Below, one piece after another: positions 32,001 through 38,827 of a stretch of DNA of 64,000 bases. The position numbers were made by a program, and so were the translations under genes. This DNA comes from Planctomycetota bacterium. GTDB taxonomy: Bacteria; Planctomycetota; UBA8742; UBA2392. Position 1 is the first letter of the stretch, and each line of letters opens with the position of its first letter. The notes below the pieces were generated by a model. It was not told where the DNA came from and did no database searches. It saw nothing but the letters and a program-made list of their open reading frames with translations. The stretch is from NCBI GenBank assembly GCA_016722065.1, contig JADKGX010000001.1:372001-436000 (forward strand), in the 5' to 3' direction.

Positions 32001-32844
32001 GAAGCTGGATGGTTTGCGCCTGCGCCTTGGCGGCGCAAACTTTGTCGTCAGCCCAAAGGCCGGCCAGAGCACCGTGCTGGGCCTGCCAGCCAATGAGTTC
32101 TGCACGGCCATGAACAGTTATATTGCCGCACAAGGCGAGCGCGGCCTGGCCATGGATTTTGCGGTGCTGGACGACAAAGGCCAGTTTTCGCCGGCGCTGA
32201 AAAGCCCTGGCGTTCGCGGGCTGATGGATTCCGTGGTTGGCACATTGAAGTACAGCGGCAAGCAATTGAACCAGAGTTTCGGCCTGCCCTTTGAGCTGAT
32301 TGACGTGGCCAGCGCGGAGTTCCAAAGCGTCGATGCTGCGGGCAAGCCGCGCACCATGGCAAGCCCGGGCGCAGACAGCAGCGACCTGAAGGACTTTCGG
32401 GTGTTCCTGATTCTCAAGAACGGATTCTGCGCCAAGAAGAAGGGCGTAGAGACCGTGATGGGCGTGCCCGCTGATTACTTCACGTTTGCCTGGAACAAGC
32501 TGCAAAGCGGCGTGCAGCCCGGTGGCATGCCATTGACCCTGCGCCTGTTTGACGACAAAGGCGCATACAGCCCGGGCATCGTCAAGCCGGATGAAAAGGA
32601 CACGATCAAGCTGCTGGGCAGCGCCGTGGGCATTGACGACTTTGCCAAGAACTTTGGTCAACTTGCCACCAAGTACGCCGATAACTTTCCGGATTTTCAA
32701 AAGCGCGGGATTGATGCCGCCAAGGACATTGGCAGCGGCAAGATCAAGCTGCCCGGCACGGGTGAAAAGAAGCCCGACGAAAAACCCGAAGAAAAGCCCA
32801 AGCTGCCAGACATTCCCAAGGTGAAGCTGCCCTGGGAGAAGTAA
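29038..32844 (+). CDS. Large single-pass membrane protein with five ~126-residue repeats, TIGR03545-like
   Basis: 1268 residues. A basic, Ala/Pro-rich N-terminus is followed by one membrane helix (about 27-48), so most of the protein would be outside the cytoplasm. Residues 50-180 resemble the AsmA/TIGR03545 type of start (VEKVSFTIFGPKLKVENLRAW). A Pro/Glu linker lies at about 197-240. From about residue 613, five repeats begin at bases 30874, 31249, 31630, 32011 and 32392; units are 125-127 residues. Each has LRLxL, PKxGxSTxxGLPAxxFC, SPGxRGLVDALAGVLxYSG and SPGADS motifs. A degenerate half unit precedes them. The C-terminus is Lys/Pro/Glu-rich. The one cysteine per repeat sits in FCxAFN. 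Function unknown. Confidence 0.8.
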   Translation: MSSSEPPAVKPAPAASAAPKKRLLRLKAAVALPLLVGAAILAYWFMIDGIVRDALLSQSITYAGKGGNAEVEKVSFTIFGPKLKVENLRAWQNLQDGKEHEVVYVKEAVFDMEFWPLLERRVVVNQLTASQVRWHSPVSDKPEPVVQDSPPTDTSNGTLNDYLKQAQDILNSEELRTALEWIDKLKQYNDEHNQTEPEPAPAANEPAANQPAVTAPGNQPAAGPNAVPAETPAEITAEEVELGPARRAAYVEDALAKAGSQPRFVLKLAGVDELSITWGSAKKERFARKVTDLLLSAQDITSDPVAYGKPMQFKAEGNLDGQANRRVALGLKIRFDAKELMKLEQVDSLASLKTFSLKGLVDTALFGDTLYDCGISLTHFSSGHVDYASRTRLMISGGIAPPGFDKPGKASFSLWFGGYRSDKVWTAFVPSGIGLQVENFPLQGLAKMIGGSPLPLQQGPATISFGTCDAQGNFGTPEAAMTWHDGIKVRLRLNIQGMRFAETKEALGGAPGALVVKGLNRVLDGLGGLDVIVGFEGSKSRIALDLQRPGLRAFFDAIVNALEVNTQDLEGLVELPFALDGNARIGLTSVNADGSKRDPKLTISGEARHDLNDLRVALNLSGVNLQPKAGQDKILGLPAQDFCRAFNAFLGQEGGLQLRTRIFDAKGSFSPALESPGVRGLVDALAGVLSYSGAQINSQFDLPMTISPEATVRCASVDADGTVRGLHSAGADSDSLSGLRLVLKTDKLRVAPKPGQSTIWGLPAADFCAAFNDFANTPDGAGLAFTFGIFDDKAVFAPSLVSPGARGLVDALAGVMRYSGAAINSQFKLPVNINADAVIRLQSVNPDGSVRGLASPGADSMNLSGLRLRLQSDNLKVSPKPGESTVWGLPAAEFCEAFNSFATSEGGKGLAFTFAVMDAQNTFSPSLVSPGARGLVDALAGVLSYSGAQVNQKFSLPVSVPAETRFRVSSVDEKGSARGLNSPGAESMKLDGLRLRLGGANFVVSPKAGQSTVLGLPANEFCTAMNSYIAAQGERGLAMDFAVLDDKGQFSPALKSPGVRGLMDSVVGTLKYSGKQLNQSFGLPFELIDVASAEFQSVDAAGKPRTMASPGADSSDLKDFRVFLILKNGFCAKKKGVETVMGVPADYFTFAWNKLQSGVQPGGMPLTLRLFDDKGAYSPGIVKPDEKDTIKLLGSAVGIDDFAKNFGQLATKYADNFPDFQKRGIDAAKDIGSGKIKLPGTGEKKPDEKPEEKPKLPDIPKVKLPWEK

Positions 32845-32862
32845 CGCCCTGGCAAGCCAAGG

Positions 32863-32939
32863 TGGTACACGGGGTGGGATTCGGACCCACACTGTCCTCG
32901 TTCTAAGCGAGGCGCCTCCTTCCGTTGGGCTACCCGTGT
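32863..32939 (-). tRNA. Atypical tRNA with Leu(UAG) anticodon and short variable loop
   Basis: 77-base cloverleaf: acceptor ACACGGG / CCCGTGT, T8-A9, D-stem GCC / GGC with a 10-base loop holding GG, anticodon stem CCTCG / CGAGG with loop CTTAGAA (anticodon TAG, reading CUA/CUG), a five-base variable loop ACAGT, T-arm GTGGG / CCCAC with loop TCCGAAT, discriminator A, and encoded CCA. Bacterial tRNA-Leu is normally class II with a long variable arm, so the anticodon and the architecture disagree. The T-loop begins TCC, not TTC. It lies convergent to the preceding gene. Confidence 0.85.
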
Positions 32940-32950
32940 ACAGGCTGGCA

Positions 32951-32985
32951 ACAAACAACCGCCGCCGAAACATCGGCGGCGGGTT
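32951..32985 (-). terminator. Hairpin with T-rich tail between topA and the tRNA
   Basis: Stem CGCCGCCGA / TCGGCGGCG with loop AACA, extended by AAC / GTT after a bulge; on the minus strand it is followed by GGTTGTTTGTTG. It lies about 290 bases past topA and 12 bases before the tRNA 5' end. It could be a terminator of topA transcription or a structured leader of the tRNA precursor. Confidence 0.5.
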
Positions 32986-33276
32986 GCGCAAAATGCGTCT
33001 AACCCAAACCGCCGTCGCAACCCCGGCCGAAGCCAAGGCAAGCGCACGCAAGGGACTGACTTAGACGGCAAACGATCATTGCTTCAACCTCGTCTGGCAC
33101 TTTACACGTCAAGTGTTGACGCGTCAAGAGGCGTGACTTGTTGTGATGGTCATCGGCCCCGGCCGGAAGGCCTGAGTCGCGCGGCGCCTTTGCCGCGCGC
33201 ACGTTCGCCAACCTGCACGGGCAGCCCACGCGCTTTGGCGCGGGGCTTGTGGCAAGCGGTTTCGAACTTTTTGGGC
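32986..33276. other. topA downstream spacer with TTGAC/GTCAA box cluster
   Basis: About 290 bases without a supported gene. At 33108-33127 the motif GTCAA-GTG-TTGAC-GC-GTCAA contains a perfect 12-bp palindrome TTGACGCGTCAA (33116-33127). On the minus strand TTGACG (33122-33127) and TAAAGT (33099-33104) are 17 bases apart and could form a promoter for the atypical tRNA, with the palindrome overlapping its -35 box as an operator. Prediction from sequence only. Confidence 0.4.
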
Positions 33277-35859
33277 TTAGCCCACCGGGGCTGCAGCGTC
33301 TTCGTCGACTTCGGGGGGAGTGCCGGCTTGTGCTGCCTCGGCCTCTCGCTCCAGACGGATCTTTTCGGCCTTGGCCACGGCTTCCTGGCGCAGGGTTTCG
33401 TCCTGCTTCAGCCTGCCTGCATCCATGGCCTCGCGGGCCTTGACGGGGTTGAAGGTGTTCTTGCAATCGGGGTAGCCGCTGCAGCCAATGAAGGGTCGCC
33501 CGCGAAAGAATTTGACCTGCATGGGCTTGCCACACAGGTCGCAACTCAGCCCGGCAAACTCGGCTTCTGTCTGCAATTGCTTGATTGTCTTTTCACTGTC
33601 CAGAGAACGCGTGCCACGGCAGGCCGGAAACGTGCTGCAGCCCAGAAACGGCCCGCGCCGGCTCATGCGCACAACCAGTTCCTTGCCGCAGATCGGGCAT
33701 TCCAGGTCTTCCTTCTTCACGCGCAGAATCTTGCCGTGCTTGTCCAGCGGCACGGTGCCCTTGCAATCAGGAAAGCGCGAGCAACCAAAGAACTTGCCGA
33801 AGCGGCTCCAGCGCTCCACCATGTGGCTTTGGCACACTGGGCAGGGCACGGGATTACCCTGTTCATCAACGGCATCGCGGCCCTTGATTTTCTCGATCTT
33901 CTGTTCGGCCTCGACCAGCTCTTCCTCAAAGATGGCGTAGAAGTTGCGAAGTACCTCGACCCAGTCCAGCTCGCCTTCCTCAATCTTGTCGAGTTGCGCT
34001 TCCATCTTGCTGGTGAAGTCGGTCTGGACGATGCGGTTGAAATTCGCAACCAGCAGGTCGTTCACCATCAGGCCCAGGTCACTGGCAAAAAAGCGGCGTT
34101 TTTCCACCCGCGCATAGTTGCGGTCCTGCAGCGTGCCAATGATGGCCGCGTAGGTGCTGGGGCGGCCAATGCCTTCCTTTTCCAGCGTCTTGACCAGGCT
34201 GGCTTCCGTAAACCGCGGCGGAGGCTGCGTGAAGTGCTGATCGGGCTGAACCTTGTGGCCAACCAGGGTTTCTGTTTCCGCCAGCTCGGGCAGGAATTGC
34301 TCGTTGGGGTCCAGACGCAGGCCACTTACGCGCGTGTGGCCGTCAAACAGCAGGCGCTTGCCGCTGGTGCGGAACATGGCCTCGCCGGCCTCGATCTCAA
34401 CGGTGGTCACGGCGTACACTGCCGGGTTCATCTGGCATGAAATGAAGCGTTCCCAGATCAACGTGTACAGGCGGCGCTGGTCTTTATCCAGAAAGCGGGC
34501 AACGGAATCGGGGCTGCGCGCTGCGCTGGTGGGGCGCACGGCTTCGTGCGCGGCCTGGGCCTTGCTGTTGGTTTTGTAAAACGCGCCCTTTTCAGGCACG
34601 TATTTTTCGCCGAACTCGCGAATGATCAGCTCGCGCGCCTCGGCCACTGCAAAATCACTCAAGTGCACACTGTCGGTGCGCATGTACGTGATCAGGCCGG
34701 TCGGGCCTTCTTCGCCGATATCCACGCCTTCATACAAACGTTGCGCGATCTGCATGGTCTTGCGCGCCGAGAAACCCAGGCGTGTCGAAGCCGCCTGTTG
34801 CAGCGTGCTGGTAATGAACGGCGGACGGGGACGGTCGCGGCGTTCCTTGGTTTCGACCTTGCTTACGACAAACGACTTGCCCTGCAGGCTGGAAAGAATG
34901 GTGTCCACGGCGGCCTGGTTTGGCAGCACCGGGGCTTCGCCGCGAAAGCGCTTCAGATCAGCGTAGAACACGCCCTGGGGCAGGCGGGTTTTCTCGGCTT
35001 TTTCTTCTACGACTTCTGTTTCTTCCTCTTTAGGGGCGTCTTCGGCAGCCTCTGCGCCTTCGGCAACCGGGGCGGCACGACCGCTGCCGTGATAATCTTT
35101 CAAAAACTGGGCCAGTTGGGCCTGGTCCTGGGCATCCAGTTTGTCTTTGCCCAGATAGGCCGTAATCGACCAATACTCTTCGGGCTTGAAGCCCAGGATC
35201 TCGCGTTCGCGCTCTGAGATCAGCTTCAACGCAACCGATTGCACGCGCCCGGCACTCAAGCCGCGAAAAATCTTCTTCCACAGCAGCGGCGAAATCTTGT
35301 AGCCCACAAGCCGGTCCAGCACACGGCGCGCCTGCTGTGCGTTGACCAGGTTGGTGGCAATGTCGCGCGGGTGTTCAAAGGCGTGCTGGATGGCCTTCTT
35401 GGTGATTTCATTGAAGGTGACGCGCCGGGCCCGGTCATCGGGAATGTTCAGCGCTTCCTTCAAATGCCAGGCAATCGCTTCGCCTTCGCGGTCCGGGTCT
35501 GGTGCCAGGTACACGATCTTGGCCTTGGCCGCGGCGGACCGCAGGTCCTTGATGATGTCCTTCTTGCCGCGAATGGTGAGGTACTGCGGCGCAAAGTCGT
35601 GCTCAACATCAATGCCCAGTTTGCTTTTGGGCAGGTCGCGCACGTGGCCCACGCTGGCCTTAACAATGTAGCCGCTACCGAGGTAGCGGTTGATGGTCTT
35701 GGCCTTGGCGGGTGATTCGACGATCACCAAAGGCTTGCCGCGCGGCGACGCACTGGCTTTACCCTTGCCTTTGGCGGGCTTGCGTTTGGCCTTGCGCTTG
35801 GCTTTCGCCTTGCGGGGCTTGATGTCGGTTGCCGCAGTTGTGTCGGTTGGTTCCGGCAT
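33277..35859 (-). CDS. topA: DNA topoisomerase I with three C-terminal zinc ribbons
   Basis: Relaxes negative supercoils; 860 residues. A Lys/Arg-rich N-terminal tail of about 40 residues precedes the TOPRIM domain (KPLVIVESPAKAKTINRYLG). The catalytic tyrosine is in GLITYMRTDS (Tyr about 392). Three C4 zinc ribbons lie near the C-terminus (CPVCQSHM...CSRFPDC, CPICGKEL...CSTFPAC, CDLCGKPM...CSGYPDC). An acidic insert (EDAPKEEETEVVEEKAEK) lies near 280. It stands alone between the spacer at 33,000 and ruvX. Confidence 0.97.
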   Translation of the reverse strand: MPEPTDTTAATDIKPRKAKAKRKAKRKPAKGKGKASASPRGKPLVIVESPAKAKTINRYLGSGYIVKASVGHVRDLPKSKLGIDVEHDFAPQYLTIRGKKDIIKDLRSAAAKAKIVYLAPDPDREGEAIAWHLKEALNIPDDRARRVTFNEITKKAIQHAFEHPRDIATNLVNAQQARRVLDRLVGYKISPLLWKKIFRGLSAGRVQSVALKLISEREREILGFKPEEYWSITAYLGKDKLDAQDQAQLAQFLKDYHGSGRAAPVAEGAEAAEDAPKEEETEVVEEKAEKTRLPQGVFYADLKRFRGEAPVLPNQAAVDTILSSLQGKSFVVSKVETKERRDRPRPPFITSTLQQAASTRLGFSARKTMQIAQRLYEGVDIGEEGPTGLITYMRTDSVHLSDFAVAEARELIIREFGEKYVPEKGAFYKTNSKAQAAHEAVRPTSAARSPDSVARFLDKDQRRLYTLIWERFISCQMNPAVYAVTTVEIEAGEAMFRTSGKRLLFDGHTRVSGLRLDPNEQFLPELAETETLVGHKVQPDQHFTQPPPRFTEASLVKTLEKEGIGRPSTYAAIIGTLQDRNYARVEKRRFFASDLGLMVNDLLVANFNRIVQTDFTSKMEAQLDKIEEGELDWVEVLRNFYAIFEEELVEAEQKIEKIKGRDAVDEQGNPVPCPVCQSHMVERWSRFGKFFGCSRFPDCKGTVPLDKHGKILRVKKEDLECPICGKELVVRMSRRGPFLGCSTFPACRGTRSLDSEKTIKQLQTEAEFAGLSCDLCGKPMQVKFFRGRPFIGCSGYPDCKNTFNPVKAREAMDAGRLKQDETLRQEAVAKAEKIRLEREAEAAQAGTPPEVDEDAAAPVG

Positions 35860-36052
35860 TGGGGGCGAAAGGATAAGCAGAGATTACATGGGCTGTCAAA
35901 CCGGGGACCACCGCCGGGGTGACGTTCCCGTGCTGGCAAGCCAGCCGCGGCGCGCCAACGGGGCGGGGTCCGCCCTGGCCGCTGACGTGCTTCAATCAAG
36001 CCATGGCAGGCAATGACACGGGGCGGCGAATCCTGCCTGGGACTGGCCAGGA

Positions 36053-36466
36053 CTAGGCGTTGAAAAAAGCTGTCAGCAGCAGGGCCGCGCTGACGGCATG
36101 GACGCGCATTTTGCGTTCGCTGGGTTTCAGGCCGGCGTCAATCAACATGCCTTCGGCCTCGAAACTGGTCAGGCGTTCGTCCACCAGTTCGACGGGCAGC
36201 TTGCTGGCCGTGCCCAGTTTTTCGGCAAACGTGCGCGCGGTTTTGCAGCCGGGGCTTTCGCTGCCGTCCATGTTCAGTGGCAGCCCCACAACAAAGCCTG
36301 CCGCGGCGTGGTCGCGGGCCACGCGGCGCAAACCGGCCAGCAGGGCGCCCTCGGGCCTGGCATCCAGCACTTTCAATGGCGACGCGACATTGCTGGCAGC
36401 GTCCCCCACCGCCACACCCACATACTTCGATCCCGGGTCAACCCCGATCCAGCAGCCTTCAGGCAT
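36053..36466 (-). CDS. ruvX: RuvX/YqgF-type putative pre-16S rRNA nuclease
   Basis: 137-residue RNase H-fold nuclease; the family processes 16S rRNA 5' ends and was earlier proposed as a Holliday junction resolvase. Motifs: GVDPGSKYVGVAVGD (about 8-22, first acidic residue), VVGLPLNMDGSES (about 59-71), and DERLTSFEAE (about 96-105). The ATG at 36466 overlaps the stop of the upstream manC gene by 8 bases (ATGCCTGA), which points to coupled translation. Confidence 0.93.
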   Translation of the reverse strand: MPEGCWIGVDPGSKYVGVAVGDAASNVASPLKVLDARPEGALLAGLRRVARDHAAAGFVVGLPLNMDGSESPGCKTARTFAEKLGTASKLPVELVDERLTSFEAEGMLIDAGLKPSERKMRVHAVSAALLLTAFFNA

Positions 36467-37487
36467 CGGGCTTGGGCTCCGGGGCGTTCTGGGCGGCTTG
36501 CTTGACCTGCTGGCCCATACCCTTCTTCATCACCAGAATGCGCTCTCCGTCGGCCACGATCAGCAGATCCGATTCCCCCACCACAGCCACGGCGCGGCCC
36601 GGCGCAATGACGGAATTGCCACGCCCGGCCACGGTCACCAGCGCGCCCTGGTTGCCGCCGCTGCCGCTGCGCAGCAACGCGTCCCAGGTGCCGATATCGT
36701 CAAAGGTTGCCTCCACGACGCACACGCGCAGGTTGCGGGCTTTTTCGATCAAGCCGTAGTCAATGCTGATGCTTTGCAAGCCTTCATAGTCTTCTGGCGT
36801 CACGGCGCCGGGGTTAGCCGGGCGCAGGCGGTTGCTGTGCGTGGGCAGGTGGGCCGCCAACTCGCGGTCGAAGGTATCCAGCCGAAACAGAAAGCAGCCC
36901 ACGTTCCACAGAAAGCCGCGTGCAATCAGCGCCCGGGCGGCGTCGCCCGGTTTTTCGACGAAACTCTTTACGCCAAAAATGCCGCCGCCGGCTGGTTCGC
37001 CGCGCTCAATATACCCGTAGGCACCTTCGGCATGGCTGGGTCGCACGCCAAACACGTGTATCGCCGATTCAAAATCAGCTTGCCCCCTGGCCGCGTCCAC
37101 GGCGCGCGCCAGGGCGTCGCCTGGTTCCAACAGTGTATCGGCGGGCAGCACCAGAACGTCGGCACCGCTGTTGCGACCCGCCACAACCTTGCAGCCAAGG
37201 CTGATGGCAGCGGCGGTATCTCGCCGCGAGGGTTCAATGCAAAGGTTTTCAATGTGCAGCGCCGGCAAGGCCTTTCGCACGCCATCGGCCTGGGCGCCGG
37301 CTGTAACCACCAGAACGTTTTCGGGTCCGGCGCAGGCGCTGGCGCGCTCAAAGGCCATCTGCAACAACGTGCGCTTGCCGTCGGGGCGCAGCAGGTACTT
37401 CGGGTGGGCATCGCCCGAAAGAGGCCAGAAGCGCGATGAAGCGCCGCCAGCCAGAATCAATGCATACAAAGGGCCCATGGCCGCCAA
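36459..37487 (-). CDS. manC: Mannose-1-phosphate guanylyltransferase
   Basis: Makes GDP-mannose from mannose-1-phosphate and GTP for cell-surface polysaccharide. The nucleotidyl transferase motif LILAGGASSRFWPLS (about 10-24) and the FVEKPG motif are visible. At 342 residues it has the catalytic domain and a short left-handed helix part but not the C-terminal isomerase domain of bifunctional ManC/AlgA. The start at 37487 or at the ATG nine bases later cannot be separated. The family assignment is good; the exact sugar is inferred. Confidence 0.85.
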   Translation of the reverse strand: MAAMGPLYALILAGGASSRFWPLSGDAHPKYLLRPDGKRTLLQMAFERASACAGPENVLVVTAGAQADGVRKALPALHIENLCIEPSRRDTAAAISLGCKVVAGRNSGADVLVLPADTLLEPGDALARAVDAARGQADFESAIHVFGVRPSHAEGAYGYIERGEPAGGGIFGVKSFVEKPGDAARALIARGFLWNVGCFLFRLDTFDRELAAHLPTHSNRLRPANPGAVTPEDYEGLQSISIDYGLIEKARNLRVCVVEATFDDIGTWDALLRSGSGGNQGALVTVAGRGNSVIAPGRAVAVVGESDLLIVADGERILVMKKGMGQQVKQAAQNAPEPKPDA

Positions 37488-37529
37488 TGATCATTGTTGG
37501 CGCGCCAATGATCAATGGCAAGGCAACGC

Positions 37530-38612
37530 TTACTTCAGCTCAGAAAGCACGGCCTCGCCCATTTCGCGGGTTCCTACCAGCTTTTCACCAGGTCTGCCGC
37601 GGGCGATGTCGGCTGTGCGCAGGCCTTTTTCGAGGGCCTTTTCCACGGCGCGGTCAATCGCGCCGCCAATGTCCGGGCGCTTGGCCGCGTAGGTGAACAA
37701 CATGCTGGCAGTCAGAATCATCGCCAGCGGGTTGGCTTTGCCCTTGCCGGTAATGTCAGGCGCGCTGCCGTGCACGGGTTCAAACAGCGGCACGCCCGTG
37801 CCCAGGCTGGCGCTGGGCAGCATGCCCAGGCTGCCGGTAATCTGCGCGCCGATGTCGCTTAGAATGTCGCCAAACATGTTGCCCGCAACAATCACGTCAA
37901 ACTGCTTGGGTTCGGCCACCAGTTGCATGCAGCAGTTGTCGACAAACACGTGTTTGAGTTCGCAATCGGTGAACTCCTTGTCGCGCAGCGCCTGCATGGT
38001 GGTGCGCCAAAGTTGCATGACTTCCAGGGCATTGGCCTTGTCGGCACTGTGCACCTTGCGGCGGCGCAAACGCGCGGATTCAAAGGCAACCTTGCCAATG
38101 CGGTCGACCTCCCAGGCGTGGTACTTCATGGTGTTGACGCCGAACTTGCCCTTGGCGTCGTCGAAGTAGCCGCGGGGTTCCGCAAAATACAGGCCGCCCA
38201 CCAGTTCACGCACGATCAGGATATCAGCACCTTCCACCAGCTCGCGGCGCAAGGGGCTGGCATCAATCAATGCCGGCACAGGCTTGACGGGCCGCAAGTT
38301 GGCATACAGGTCAAAGGTCTTGCGCAGAATCAGCTTGGCCCGTTCCGGGCGTTCGGCCGGCGGGGCGTTATCCCAGCGCGGGTCACCAAAGGGCCCGCAC
38401 AGAATCGCCTGGCTGTCCTGGCACAGCTTGAGCGTCTCATCGGGCAGCGGTGGCTTGCCCGCATCGACTGCCGCTGCCGCCGCAAGCCCTGAGGCATGAC
38501 TCAGCCGGAAATCAAACTTGGCTGCCGCGGCCTGCATGACCTTGACGGCGGCATCCGTGATTTCGGGCCCGATGCCGTCGCCGGCGATCACTGCAACCTT
38601 GAATTCCTGCAT
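37530..38612 (-). CDS. leuB: 3-Isopropylmalate dehydrogenase
   Basis: Third step of leucine synthesis, NAD-dependent oxidative decarboxylation. I start at 38612 (MQEFKVAVIAGDGIGPEIT), giving 360 residues of normal length; the frame upstream is a non-conserved extension. Motifs: the NAD-binding GDGIGPEI (11-18), the substrate arginines in LRPVKPVP, the metal site NMFGDILSDIGAQITGSLG, and the adenosine pocket EPVHGSAPDITGKGKANP. No other leu gene lies nearby. Confidence 0.95.
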   Translation of the reverse strand: MQEFKVAVIAGDGIGPEITDAAVKVMQAAAAKFDFRLSHASGLAAAAAVDAGKPPLPDETLKLCQDSQAILCGPFGDPRWDNAPPAERPERAKLILRKTFDLYANLRPVKPVPALIDASPLRRELVEGADILIVRELVGGLYFAEPRGYFDDAKGKFGVNTMKYHAWEVDRIGKVAFESARLRRRKVHSADKANALEVMQLWRTTMQALRDKEFTDCELKHVFVDNCCMQLVAEPKQFDVIVAGNMFGDILSDIGAQITGSLGMLPSASLGTGVPLFEPVHGSAPDITGKGKANPLAMILTASMLFTYAAKRPDIGGAIDRAVEKALEKGLRTADIARGRPGEKLVGTREMGEAVLSELK

Positions 38613-38827
38613 GTGGGGCTCCGGGGGCTGTGGCTGGGGGGCTGACCAGACGCCAAAATCATCGGCGCCGCCGGCGGCGACTTCGGTCAAGGGAGCAACT
38701 TTGTCGCGGCTGCGTTGTAAGGCCATGGCCACCCCAAATCGAGGCGCGACGATAACCCCGCTGCCTGCCCCCGGCAACGGCGGGAAGCGCAAGGCCGGTG
38801 GCGACGTTACAATGGCGGGCTGGCTGA

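Noticed and set aside
32863..32939. Amber suppressor tRNA
   Set aside because: The anticodon is UAG, which reads CUA/CUG. An amber suppressor would need CUA.
31492..33051. 519-codon minus-strand frame opposite the repeat protein
   Set aside because: It mirrors the periodic structure of the plus-strand gene, and runs through the tRNA. No independent family signature.
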